Below, piece by piece: positions 1 to 11,405 of a stretch of 64,000 bases of DNA (positions within the stretch are counted from its first letter, which is position 1; every line of letters begins with the position of its first letter). The notes below the pieces were generated by a model that did no database searches, had not been told where the DNA came from, and saw nothing but the letters and a program-made list of their open reading frames with translations. Made by a program: the position numbers and the translations under genes. The stretch comes from Hyalella azteca (taxonomy: Eukaryota > Arthropoda > Malacostraca > Amphipoda > Hyalellidae): positions 1 through 64,000 of the forward strand of contig NW_025935888.1 of NCBI RefSeq assembly GCF_000764305.2, read 5' to 3'.

Positions 1-2
1 GC

Positions 3-376
3 GATTGCGATTAAAAATTGATACGATTGCGAATAAAAATGGATGCGATTGCGATTATAAATTGATACGATTGCTATTAAAAATTGATACGATTGCGAAT
101 AAAAATTGATGCGATTGCGATTATAAATTGATACGATCGCTATTAAAAATTGATACGATTGCGAATAAAAATTTATATGATTGCGATTATAAATTGATAC
201 GAATGCCATTAAAAATTGATGCAATTGCGATTTAAAATTGATACGATTGCGATTAAAAATTGATACGATTGCGAATAAAAATTGATACGATTGCGATAAA
301 TTGATACGATTATGATTAAAAATTGATACGATGGCGGGCGACAATAATTTAAATTGATACGATTGTGATTATAAAT
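3..376. repeat. 22-bp AT-rich tandem array, cut by the window start
   Basis: About 17 units of 22 bp, core GATTGCGATTAAAAATTGAT, with substitutions at a few fixed positions (GCGATT, GCGAAT, GCTATT) and a few shortened units near 290-340. The array is already running at base 1, so its true left end is outside the window. An open frame on the minus strand here is only the translated repeat. Confidence 0.93.
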
Positions 377-1455
377 AAGTTTCCCCAGAGTAAACGAAAG
401 TAATGAAGGCTGACGAGAAATATCGCAGTGCAGTATGTACATCGATTATCTTCAGAGCGTGTATTTCATATTTTATAGGTTCGCTGTACGACCAATTGTT
501 ATTTATCTGAGAGCTGTTACGTGTACGGTTAATTAATAGCTAAATGTACGGTTAATAAATAGCTAAATGAACGGTTAGGAAGTAAAAGAACAAATTTTAT
601 GAATTATTTATGAGAAACTACACTGACCTTTCGGTGCAATTCCTAATGATCACATTTTTAGAATAATGCTTCTCACTTAACTATATACGTACTGTGGTCT
701 ATCACCGACATAACTGCTCTTATCGCGATAAATATATTCGAGAGTCCATCATCGACATCAGAGTCCATCATCATGACAAATATCGGGGCCTAAGGCCTAA
801 AAGATTCATCTTGATAAATCCTTTTGTCGCTCCATTGTTGCTGTCAGCAAACCAGGATAAATTTTTGACAGAGAGCGAGGTGAGAAATGGCCTTCTGATC
901 CAAAAATTTGCAACACGAAACCAAAATACAAAAACAATTTTTTTCATACTAGATACCTTGAAAAATTCACCATATAGTCAGGTATTTATTTTTGATGTCA
1001 ATTGATCAAATGATTTACTAAACAAGACGGCGCTGCGTTTGATGAGAAGATTTAAAAACGTTTAAATCTTCTTCATTTTAAATAAATAAATTTTGTAATA
1101 AATCAAACAATAGAGAAAATCCAACTATTTTATCATCATCCTGCGCTTCAACTCGCCTGCGCATTTCGCTACATTTCTACTTCTCTTCGGAAACTTCCAT
1201 TATACTTTCCTACCACTTCATTATATTCCTGCTTCTGCATGAACAAATTCGTTACATTCCCTCCTGCTATTTTTATATTCATTCATAGTTTAAATACTAT
1301 TCAACACTATTAATATTTTACACTCAATTTCCTTAACCCCACACATTTCGCCACACACGCGCTCTCTTAAATTTTTGGCCAAGAATTCGAGATCGCGGCG
1401 TCGGAGGTGGCGACGGCAGAGCCATTCTGCACCGGCGCCGGGCACTGACATATGA
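377..1455. other. Unique AT-rich sequence
   Basis: No gene, RNA or mobile element is supported. A short 24-bp direct repeat (TACGGTTAATAAATAGCTAA type, about 2.3 copies) lies at 523-577. A 103-codon open frame at 694-1005 has no recognisable motif and is not called. Confidence 0.6.
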
Positions 1456-1638
1456 TACACCCAACACGCGGATAAATGAGTGGGACTTTGTCCAAATCGC
1501 GATGCACTTTTTGGCCTTGAGTGGATCATTCTGACCCAACATGGCGCGGTAAAAGGGCGTATCAGTGCTACGTCCGCTCTATGGCCGTGCGCTGAGTGAG
1601 GAAGTGTGTCAAAACACGGACAATATCACCCATTCAAT
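1456..1638 (+). mobile_element. Family A short inverted-repeat element, copy 1 (diverged)
   Basis: Carries the family A left segment (GAGTGGGACTTTGTCCAAAT, then CGCGATGCACTTTT), the central AAAAGGGCGTATCAGTGCTA segment, and a right segment ending in ATCACCCATTCAAT. The terminal ACACTCAG boxes are eroded, so the borders are approximate. There is no coding capacity. The layout fits a non-autonomous DNA element (MITE-like); this is inference from structure and copy number. Confidence 0.7.
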
Positions 1639-3392
1639 TTTTTCGAAAGCGCCGTAAAAGTTCGGTCGTTGAAATTATTCTGTCCATCCAAGGCAGTATT
1701 GCCTCGATCGTTCTGCTGACGGAAGGTTTTTTGGGAGAATTTACAAGGTTGATACTTTCGGGGACTTTTATGATAGAAGGATAACCTGTGATTTATTTCA
1801 GAAATCGTGTTCTTTTCTTAGCTTGTGCGTCTGAAGTCTTATAAATAAGTAGGAGTTTGTTCGAGCGAGTGTCAAAAGTGCGTCATTTTCTTACCAGGAT
1901 CTTGAATTTTATTTTTAGGCGTGTAATTCTGAGGAAATTTAATCCAAATGAAAAATCCAGTCTCATTTAAATTTAAAAGGGAAGATAAATGCAAGCTAAT
2001 TATCAAATGGAGCTCTTGTTCTATGCTGATAAGAGCTCTTGAAGGCTTACTTTCTTCCCTTTAAGTCATTATTTCTATAAATATTTGTAGCATTAGGGAA
2101 TTATATTATTACATACTAATTTTATTACCTTTTCTTAGTTGATATTATAAAAATTTTAAAATTATTATTGCAAGAAATATGATTTGTTGGAATGATTCTA
2201 TAATCCCAAGGTCCCGAGAAACGCCGTAAGTAATTTTACTTAAAAGTTTGCCTTGTAAATTGAATTTTGTTAGCGAATTTCAATTGAATTTTCTTAGAGA
2301 ATTTCAGTAAAATTTTTGTTCACACAAAAATTTCACTTAACGAATGCTTTCTCAAATAATGGAGTGTTTATTTTCAAGATTTTATTATTCGAATTATTAA
2401 GATTTTATGGAATACAAAACGTTGCGCATTGGTCAATGGCAATCTCATAATAAACCTTTTAGTTAAATTATGACATGGAATTGTGCATTTCATATGTGCT
2501 GAAAAAAATAATTACATCGTAATTTGTAATTGTGCTATAGAATCCGCGATGATATAGACATAGAGAATACGAAAAATTTGCTATCATGCTTTTTCAACAA
2601 GTACAATTTTGTGCTGCTGGGGACTAATCAATAAATAAGCATTCTCTGACCCCGAACACTTGGCCAATGATCGTAATTAAAAGATGAATAAAAACTGATA
2701 AATTAGGAACAATAATAATAAATGAACGATAAATACAAGAAATAAGTTACAAAACTATAAACCGTGTGTCTTTCTAGCCTTTCACTTTCAACTCGTAAGA
2801 ATGTCCTAGGTTCGGACCCCCGCTGAAAGAGTAAGAATAAAGACAAATTAAAGACTTGAATTAACGTAACACTAACGAATGAATATAACACACAATGATA
2901 AACTAATATGAATAATAATATTCAATATCACCATAAAGGTACCACTACATCAACACGAAAGATTAACACGATATGCAATTCAGGTACTAACCTTTGTGGT
3001 GGATCACATAGCAATGACAAATAAGTGAACATTCATTTGCGAAGTCATCGGTGGTGAATCAAAACGGAAATGACAAATTTACCGAACCCTATTGTAATCT
3101 CTAAAAGTGCGTAAACATCAAGAAACACATAATTCAGTGCGTTTATAAATATCTCATTACCACCAATAAATATATATCATCGCCTCAATAAATAGGGAAC
3201 AAATCTCTACGAATTTTCGGCCGCTATATAAGACAAAATAATGCAATGGTTAATTGACCATGAATTAATTCAGAAACTATTCATGTATTAATAAATCTCT
3301 TTGATTTAGGCCCCAGAAATTCAGAGCTCATGAAGTCATTCATAAGTTGGCGGCTGCGTGCACTTGAGAGCCTCGGGAGCTATTCCCAACGT
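1639..3392. other. Unique AT-rich sequence
   Basis: No coding, RNA or repeat feature that I can support. A GGTTCGGACC-like string near 2811 recalls a tRNA B box, but no A box or cloverleaf fits around it. Confidence 0.55.
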
Positions 3393-3578
3393 ACACTCAG
3401 GGGAAAGCAAGGATCATATTGTTTGAAAAGTGACGTACTTTCTTATTAACAGCACGAGCAGAGAGCGAACTTAGCACTGACGCGCTTTCTCGCCGGATCA
3501 AACTGGGTCAAGATGACCCACAGAAGTGAGAAAAGTGTGTCATTATTTATACAAAGTCTCACTCATTTCTCTGAGTGT
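3393..3578 (-). mobile_element. Family A short inverted-repeat element, copy 2 (both termini)
   Basis: A 186-bp unit bounded by ACACTCAG on the left and CTGAGTGT on the right, which are exact reverse complements. The interior matches the other copies in reverse orientation: GCACGAGCAGAGAGCGAAC, then TGGGTCAAGATGACCCAC, then ACAAAGTCTCACTCATTTCT. Size and ends agree with the 4340-4520 copy, so this helps define the family. No open frame of note. Confidence 0.82.
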
Positions 3579-3631
3579 GGGGAGTCTGAATGAGAATGGG
3601 AAGCACGCGAGGGAAGATATTACCTCATGCA

Positions 3632-3790
3632 GAGGGGAAAAAACTTGAATAAGATTGAGAATCATATGTCCTCGGTATTTATTATCTCGTGTAGAGGGGA
3701 AAACTTAAATAAGGTTCATATGTCCTCGGTATTTATTATCTCGTGTAGAGGGGAAAACTTAAATAAGGTTCATATGTCCTCGGTACGTCA
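3632..3790. repeat. 54-bp tandem repeat, about 2.8 copies
   Basis: Units begin GAGGGGAAAACTTAAATAAG and continue through CATATGTCCTCGGTATTTAT and TATCTCGTGTA. The first unit is about 8 bp longer than the others; the second and third are nearly identical, indicating recent duplication. Confidence 0.9.
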
Positions 3791-4000
3791 GAAATTTAAC
3801 GTTTAGTGTCAGAACACCTTCGGTTTTCTATATACTAGATTGCGATATTTTCTAACTTCAATATTAAGTTCTTTCGGCGTGCGAATTAATAACAAAAATT
3901 AATAGTTCTAGTAGCACGTGTATGTGTCGAAGTTTTATAGATCATGCATCATGCATTTCGCAAAACATTCCGCAGCATTCGTGGATTAACATTGTTGTCT

Positions 4001-4250
4001 GCTAAAATAAGTAATTAGTTCCTGCTAAAAGTAGTTATTTGTTCTGCTAAAATAAGTAATTAGTTTCTACTAGAATAAGTAATTAGTTTTTGTTGAAAAA
4101 AGCAATTAGCATTATACTAAAATAAGTAATTAGGTTATGCTAAAATAAGTAATTAGGTTATGCTAAAATAAGTAATTAGTTTATGCTAAAATAAGTAATT
4201 AGTCTATGCTAAAATAAGTAATTTGTTTCAGCTAAAATAAGTAATCAGTA
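4001..4250. repeat. 21-bp tandem array
   Basis: About 12 units of GCTAAAATAAGTAATTAGTT plus one variable base. Central units (4120-4220) are nearly identical and the flanks are more diverged, as expected for unequal exchange. TA-rich, with stops in the frames. Confidence 0.93.
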
Positions 4251-4339
4251 ACAAAGACCCAATAAAGACTATTTATACCGCGACAGCTCCAGCTGCACGT
4301 CGTGTTGCGACGACCATCGTCGCGTCGCTGTGCATACGT

Positions 4340-4520
4340 CACACTCAGGACAATGAGTGCGACTTTGTCAAAATAGCGATGCCCTTTTCGTCCTTGAGTA
4401 AACCATCTCGGCCCAGCAGTTAGGCTCAGTAAAAGTGCGTATCAGCGTTACGCCTTATCTTAGGCAGTAAGAAAATGAGTCACTACTTGCACGCTACGAC
4501 CCGTTCATTCGTCTGAGTGT
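4340..4520 (+). mobile_element. Family A short inverted-repeat element, copy 3 (flanked by ATACGT)
   Basis: Starts CACACTCAGGACAATGAGTG and ends ATTCGTCTGAGTGT. The termini are inverted repeats (ACACTCAG / CTGAGTGT). The interior carries GACTTTGTCAAAATAGCGAT, AAAAGTGCGTATCAGCGTTA and ACGACCCGTTCATT. ATACGT stands immediately outside both ends (4334-4339 and 4521-4526), which looks like a 6-bp target-site duplication. No coding capacity. This is the best-preserved insertion of the family in the window. Confidence 0.85.
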
Positions 4521-4526
4521 ATACGT

Positions 4527-6244
4527 GTCCCCAGTTCAGCGTTCAAGTCCTGACACGGACAACGGTAACTACCAAATTAAAAGTTCTGCGCGATTTACAA
4601 GCATTGCAAGCAACCAACTTGAGTGAGGTCACGCCCACGAGTTCGAATTCTGAACCTCAATAACTGATTTGACGCCACATCAGAAATTTTGTTCTAAACT
4701 TGAAATGAACTTCTCGAGTTGGAAGTTTTTGTTGCTCTACTTGAGTTAATACGTTTCTTGGTCATCTTTTGCGATGAAATTTTACACGAGTCTCATCCCT
4801 GCTTCTATTCAACAAGTTGCAGGCATTTCAGAAAATGAAGCTCCTGTAGCATCGCAGTCGTTCACATTCTCATGAAATAATGGATTGTACAAAAATTGCC
4901 ACGGTCACCTAAACCACGTAGCAGCATTCCTTTAAGGCGATGCCCATCATATATACATAAGAATATATTAACAATCATTTTCACTGAATAAAAATAACTA
5001 AGTCTGTTATGCCTTCCATTCGTGTGAAAGGAAAGACATGCTTCTGATATAAACACAATTTCTGTGCGTCCAGGGAAGTAAGAGCGTATATGTAATAATT
5101 GTAATATTCTCTATTTACTGGCAACTAAAATACATGCACCTCATGTATAGCCGCCATCTCCGTTGCAGTGAAACACCTGCTGCTGCAATAATTGCCATTT
5201 AAATACAAGCAAACGTAATCCTTGCCATTTAGGTTCAACCGAAATACACGTGCTTGAATTACTCGCAATTTTGGCGCGACTGAAATTCTGGCGGTAGCAC
5301 GTAAAATTAGGAGCCGCAGGGCCGTAATTAGACGTACGCCTTTATTGCGTCGTGACGAATTAGGCGTCGAAAATTGAATTGAGGCGCGGGGGCAGTTTTC
5401 CGCGTCAGGAATTCTACTTGTAGTGCACGATTGCTGGACCTTGCAAGACCTGCCCGTTGTGGCAAGAGTGTAGAAAATAACTGAATGTTAGCAGGTATTT
5501 TGTTTCAATTAAATACAAGATTACATTTTAATCGTTTTACGCTAAAAATTTCATGCAAATAAGACCGGAGATTAAGTTTTCGTTCAGGTGCCGGAAATCT
5601 TTCATTTATTTTCTAAAAAAATCACATGTTATCTCGTGTCAATGAGATGCCCAGCATTAAGATCTAATTCAAGTCAAGATTGTTAAGAAAAGTCTAAGTG
5701 GAAATATAGTTATTGTAAATACATGCCTATAGATTTCACTGTTTCGTAAAGACGAGGAATTTGTTGACTATTTTTTTACTACTAAATCTCCTCGTAAATT
5801 GAACATTTCTCTGAGAAGGCATAATTCAGACATAGCTGTGCCAGGTTCACAAATGTTCTAGTAATTCTGTTGGAAAGAAGGGCAAGAAAAATGTTACAAA
5901 CCGTGAGGGTGATGATAAATTATAATCAAATTGCCATTTATCGAACAATACGAAAAAATTATGAAACGCAATAATTCAATTGCGGTTAGAAATTTATAGA
6001 AGTCCATCACAAGCTGGAATATATCATACTAAAATGTAGCCTGTTTATTATTGTAGTCAACGTTTGATTGCGATGAAGAAATTTATTTTGCAGATTGTAA
6101 GCATTAAAAATATGAATAAGATTTATAAGTTTTCTTGATTTCCATTTTCACTTTCTTTTTCATGTACTTCTCCTGTATATTGCTACACAAATAATGCTCA
6201 CCATATCCAAGAACAAGCGCAACGAAGGTTACCTCTCATCTTAA
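4527..6244. other. Unique AT-rich sequence
   Basis: Nothing supportable as a gene. Two mildly GC-richer patches (near 4560-4680 and 5260-5460) do not hold a convincing frame, splice pair or RNA. Confidence 0.55.
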
Positions 6245-6590
6245 TTAATATATCTATATTAAATATCTTAATTTGAATTTTTCTATTAAATAAATAAATT
6301 AATATTTCTCTTTCAAATAAATTAATCAACATTTCTATATTAAATAAATTTATAAGTTTTTCTCTATTACATAAATTATTTAACATTTCTCTATTAAATA
6401 AATAAATTAATATTTCTCTATTAAATAAATGAATCAACATTTCTCTATTAAAAAAGTTAATTAGTTTTTCTTTTTTAAATAAACAAATTAGCATTTCTAT
6501 ATTAAATAAATAAATTAATATTTCTATATTAATACATAATCTAATATTTATCTATTAAATAAATTAATTAATATTTCTCTATTCAATAAA
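6245..6590. repeat. ~30-bp degenerate AT-rich tandem array
   Basis: Repeated TTTCTCTATTAAATAAATAA / TTAATA blocks with a period near 30 bp. Because the period is a multiple of three, the minus strand stays open for 98 codons as a reiterated Asn-Arg-Glu-Met-Leu pattern. I read this as translated satellite, not a protein. Confidence 0.85.
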
Positions 6591-6805
6591 ATCAGAATAT
6601 CGCATGATGAATAACATGGTACGTCGCCTGAAATACTGATACTAGCATCAATATAACGATTAATGAGCTGTAAAAACATTGTTCTGATCTAGTTTTGTCT
6701 CGTAGTGTTTGTTCAAAGTTAACGAGCTGGAAAGAGCTCCTAAGTAGCTCAGGCTTACAAAGGAAGGTGCTAAGCAGGTGCAGGTAAAGACCTCATTAAG
6801 AGGCC

Positions 6806-6911
6806 CCCAGTCGCGCCCTCTGAAAGACCTGCTGAGACTTCCGGTAGGTCTTCTCAGTCCCAGTCGCGCCCTCTGAAAGACCTGCTGAGACTTCCGGCAG
6901 GTCTTCTCAGT
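6806..6911. repeat. 53-bp tandem duplication of a hairpin
   Basis: Two copies of a 53-bp unit beginning CCCAGTCGCGCCCTCTGAAA. Each contains AAGACCTGC, an 11-base spacer, and GCAGGTCTT (GTAGGTCTT in the first copy): a 9-bp inverted repeat, perfect in the second copy. Confidence 0.9.
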
Positions 6912-7188
6912 CAAACGCTCATAACGCGCCGCTGAAATTGCCAAAATGGCCAGAAAATAATTAATATTTTTATTTAAACATGAAAATCACCCGTGAATTG
7001 CTCGTTTGCAAGACTATAAAAAACGCATATATCTTTATTCACGTAAAAAGAATAAATTTTTATTTAATAAAAAATAGGTTGTAAAGATTTTTCTAGTGGA
7101 GACTTAAGTATGACAGAAATATCGAACTATTTGGTACCCGGTACATTACAAAGTCTATATGAACAATTAAATTAACAAAAATAAAACT
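6912..7188. other. Unique AT-rich sequence
   Basis: No feature seen between the hairpin duplication and the family B copy. Confidence 0.5.
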
Positions 7189-7300
7189 CAGTACTCACTG
7201 CAGTGAGTGACAGAGAGCGCATTTTATCGTCGACGAAAACTTGAGGTCACGGACGGACGGACAGACAGACAGACAGACAGACGGACATGGCGAGCACAAT
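7189..7300 (+). mobile_element. Family B element, copy 1 (3'-truncated)
   Basis: Begins CAGTACTCACTGCAGTGAGT, which includes a perfect 16-bp palindrome (ACTCACTGCAGTGAGT), then GAGCGCATTTTATCGTCGAC, GAAAACTTGAGGTCACGGAC, a short GACG/GACA run, and GACGGACATGGCGAGCACAA. The 3' inverted terminus GAGAAAATGCGCT of the full copies is missing. Confidence 0.8.
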
Positions 7301-9283
7301 TAATCATGCAATTAAAAGACTAATCTTATTATGAATACCATGACAATCAAAATTTTGCAGTTCACATGATTGGAATTACTAACTGCAAACTTTCATTAAT
7401 GGCTCCGTAGTATTTGTATATAAATTATTTTGAATTGTAATTATATAAATGAATTTATCAGGAACATTATAAATGATTCCTCGCATATCATAAAACTATA
7501 GCACGCTGTGCGTATTTTTAGATACAAAAATTTGTCATATGAGTTATTAAATTAGTTGAGTTTTCATTTCTATTCCGACTTATTTGATTATTAATAAAGT
7601 TGATTATTTCCAACTCTAAGTCACAAAACTATCCTGATGGCATACTCACTCTTTCGAATCTAACTAGTAATATCTGACTCCTTCTTTCGATATCTTTGAT
7701 AGCATTGTTTATTTATGATTATACATTATTTTATATTATACATTATTAATTAAAATTATTTATATTATACATTATGATAATGCATTATTTTTATGAGGTC
7801 ATTATCATCGCACAAATGGCGGCTGTTATCTTGTTAGGGAACGCCTTTCAATATCCGAAAGTAGAACATGAGCTAAGATCACGTACGGTTCATCTATAAT
7901 TTGATCTCATATATATATATCGATTATTTATTACTATTGTTTTCATTTTCATTTATTCATCTTCTATTTGCCACTATACCCACAGCAATCTTTTGTTAAA
8001 AACTTCAATTAATACAGAATTAAAAACATTTTAGTTCACTTAGCAGAGAAATTGATAATTACAGAGCGAGGCATGAAATATTATAAAATATAACAGTCAA
8101 GCAGGAAGCAGTGAGGTGTTATAAAAGGATTTAATGCTTTATATCATAATAAATATCTCCTGTAAGCCATACTTAATTGTAATTATTGCATCATTAATTT
8201 GGTAATGGTGATTATTGCAAATGATGCAAATTAATGGCAATTATCGCAAATGAGGTAAATTAATGGTAATTAATGGTAATTATTGTAAATAATACAAATT
8301 AAGGTAATTACCTATTGCAGATGCTTGACTTTCATTTGAGTCGGTAACTCATAGCCATTCGATTATACCAGCACTTCTTTAAAAATGTTTATAGACCTTA
8401 TTTTATCATTTTAATTTCATTTATTTCTTGCTATGCAGTGTTTTGAAGGAAATCTTTCTTTCACGTTCGAAAAGCTGCAAATTTCGATCGCCAAAACTAC
8501 CACGAAATCGGTCCAAGTTTTCTGAGCTTCTGCCAACATCTTTTTCAAGATTACTCTAGAGAAGAAGTTTCTTTGGTCTTCGATTTATCGGTGCTCATCC
8601 AAAGACGGCAACGACAAATAAATTTTGTAGGCGTCGAGGGTTGTCCAAGTATCGAATACAGAGTATGAATTACCCGTGATTTTTAACTCCAGTGAGTACT
8701 CGATGACTGATTATGCATTTTGAATTCCTAATTGTACGACAGTTCAAAATATAAATCTCGCTCTCATTTGCCAATAACACATAAATGCTTGAAAACACAA
8801 TGAATTTTATCTTAAAATAAGTTCAGACCACCTTAAACTTCATATTACGCCTGAAAATCTGAAATCGTATATCATTTGTATATTCCTAAACGAAATGAAT
8901 TGATTAGGCTTTAACGGCTCAGTGCCGTGCCTCCGGCTCACTTTTTGATAGTTAATAATAGAATTTATCCTGATTTAATCTTTTTACCCGGGATGGTAAT
9001 ATCCGTAATTTATTTCGTTTATTGCATTCATTTATTAGTCATTATTAGTTATTATATCGTTTAAACAGACTGAATATTTTTTGTTTTCATTGCTATTTGA
9101 AATTAGAAAATGATTCAATCAAAATACGCGGATAATAAATTTCCGATTACACTAGAGCGCATAGAAAATTACGATAAACATTTTGCAAACTTAACCTGCG
9201 CGGTGATGATTCTCTACTGCAACTTCATTGAAGTAAAATAGAGATCATCAAATTGCTTCGTACAACTGCATTACAAAGACGGT
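7301..9283. other. Unique AT-rich sequence with small local repeats
   Basis: A near-duplicate TTATTTATATTATACATTAT (7729-7785), an AT dinucleotide run near 7912, and degenerate AATGGTAATTATTGTAAAT-type repeats (about 8199-8310). No coding feature. Confidence 0.6.
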
Positions 9284-9455
9284 AAGGTCTTGACAAACTA
9301 TCTCCCAAGAAGACAAGATGCAAGACTCACTGCCAAGACAAGGTCATGATAAACTATCTCCCAAGAAGACAAGACACAAGACTCACTGCCAAGACAAGGT
9401 CTTGACAAACTATCTCCCAAGAAGACAAGACACAAGACTCCTCACTGCTAAGACA
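9284..9455. repeat. 56-bp tandem repeat, three copies
   Basis: Units start AAGGTCTTGACAAACTATCT at 9284, 9340 and 9396 (exact 56-bp spacing). Open frames across it on both strands are shadows of the repeat. Confidence 0.93.
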
Positions 9456-10979
9456 GAGAATACGTCTTTGTCTCTGCCGAAGTTCGGCGCATTGGCAGCA
9501 AGAAAATACTACGGCCAACGCCTTGGACGTTAACGGCTCCAAAGTTGCGAACTCATCTCCACTTTTTCTAAAATTTTTGATAGATTCTCTTCAACAAAAA
9601 CTGATGTTATGGACGATCATCGATCGAGTTCCCCTTGACGGACGCTGCGTTGGACGAAGCGCAGAATAAAATTTATTTGAAGTCCTGGCTTGAGGTTGAG
9701 GCGTTGATGAGATTGAATAGGCTAGAATTTAAAAGAAATGAATCAACTAAATGGCATCAAAATTTAAAATGAGATGTATAATGATTATTTAAATGTAAAG
9801 AGCTGATGATATACTCGTAGTTTAATGTCCGTGTATAAATATTAATTAATATATACTCAAGTTATGGAAGATTTTGTCAATAAACTTTTTTGTATTCGAC
9901 ATGCGTTTTAAAGAACGCTTCATAAACTATCAATAATCACTTCTTTCACTTTACAATAACATTTATAGTCAGTTCCAGTATATTTTTCATGCATATGCTA
10001 GTATTTTTATCACGAAATATTACTCGCCGCGCCTAACAGGCACGAGAATTATGATCTAGCAATTTTAGTGCTGTTCAAAAAAGCCTAATACTGCGCCGCG
10101 AGATCAGCGATAATTTCTGCTATACGAGCAGAAGAGCAACCCGAGGTTCTAAATTGGACGTTCACGATCGCGTTTGACTTGATTGCCGCAGCCGCAAGTT
10201 CTATATTGAAGAAACTTTGAAATGTTTCGGGCCTCGTTGCTATTTGATCGTCTCGCAACGACCGTAATAAATGTCAGCGCTGTCCCGAGATAGGCGAAGG
10301 GTGGCTTGGTCGGCAATATTACGTATTTTAGAAGGCCTACTTCCTGATATTTGATATTTGTACTATAGGAGCAATTTGATAAACCCTGGAGCAAACCATG
10401 CTATGGCGTCGATTGTAGCAGTTATTTCATTTTACAGTTGACCGTTCAATGCGCTACAAAGCGGCGGTGTGGGCGAGGATGCAGATTATAGTGGGTTACG
10501 GCACGGAAAGCAGGATTGTAGAAGGTAAACTATTTTGCTTCACGTTATTTCATCAGAGTAGAATTAGGCATTTACAAAGTGATTTACATACGATGGATGG
10601 GACTTTACGCACATTATTCTAATCAAAGTAACGAATTGCATGAGATGAACAATGAACAGTTTTTAAACACCCCTATTTAGGTGGTTAATCTTTATATTAA
10701 AATAATAACTAAGCAAATAATATGTGAATAATGTATATTACGTTCACTACCATATAATAATTGTTAGCAGATAAAGTTACTCGATAAATGCAAGATAAAA
10801 CTGCAGGAAAAAAATTCATCCCGATTGCTATGCTAATTTCAATAAGTTAATGGAAGTTATCCCTCAATATAACCCCCATCGTTCGATCATGATAAGTTTG
10901 ACTTGTATACTTCATTAAAGCATTACTGTTTGAAATCTTGAAAAAACGACACAAATATATTTTAAAATTCAGCCTCACA
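9456..10979. other. Unique sequence, no supported feature
   Basis: Includes a somewhat GC-richer patch at 10020-10520 whose 81-codon minus-strand frame shows no recognisable motif. Confidence 0.5.
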
Positions 10980-11405
10980 CATCTAGAAATAACAGTGCTA
11001 AAGTATGAAGGGTTACAAGCTGGTAGAACAACAGTACAAAGCTTCATAGGAGCGTCTCAACACTCTGGAAGAAACAGTCCTCTATCATGAGGGCTTCAAG
11101 CTAGTAGTACAAAAGGACAAAGTTTTCTAGGAGCGTCACAACACTCTGGAAGAAACAGTGCTGAGGTATGAAGGGTTACAAGCTAGTAGCACAACAGTAC
11201 AAAGCTTCATAGGACGACACAACACTCTGGAAGAAACAGTCCTCTATCATGAGGGCTTCAAGCTAGTAGTACAAAAGGACAAAGTTTTCTAGGAGCGTCT
11301 CAACACTCTGGAAGAAACAGTCCTCAAGTATGAAGGGTTACAAGCTGGTAGCACAACAGTACAAAGCTTCATAGGAGCAACACAACACTCTGGAAAAGAC
11401 AGTCC
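10980..11405. repeat. 81-bp tandem array with alternating subtypes (162-bp higher-order unit)
   Basis: The anchor CACTCTGGAAGAAACAGT recurs at 11061, 11142, 11223, 11304 and 11386, i.e. every 81-82 bp. Units alternate between a subtype with CATGAGGGCTTCAAGCTAGT followed by AAAAGGACAAAGTTTTCTAG, and a subtype with TATGAAGGGTTACAAGCT followed by ACAGTACAAAGCTTCATAGG. The repeating entity is thus a 162-bp dimer. Confidence 0.93.

Noticed and set aside
2795..2835. GGTTCGGACC, possible tRNA-derived SINE B box
   Set aside because: No A box at the usual distance and no second copy of the surrounding sequence in the window.
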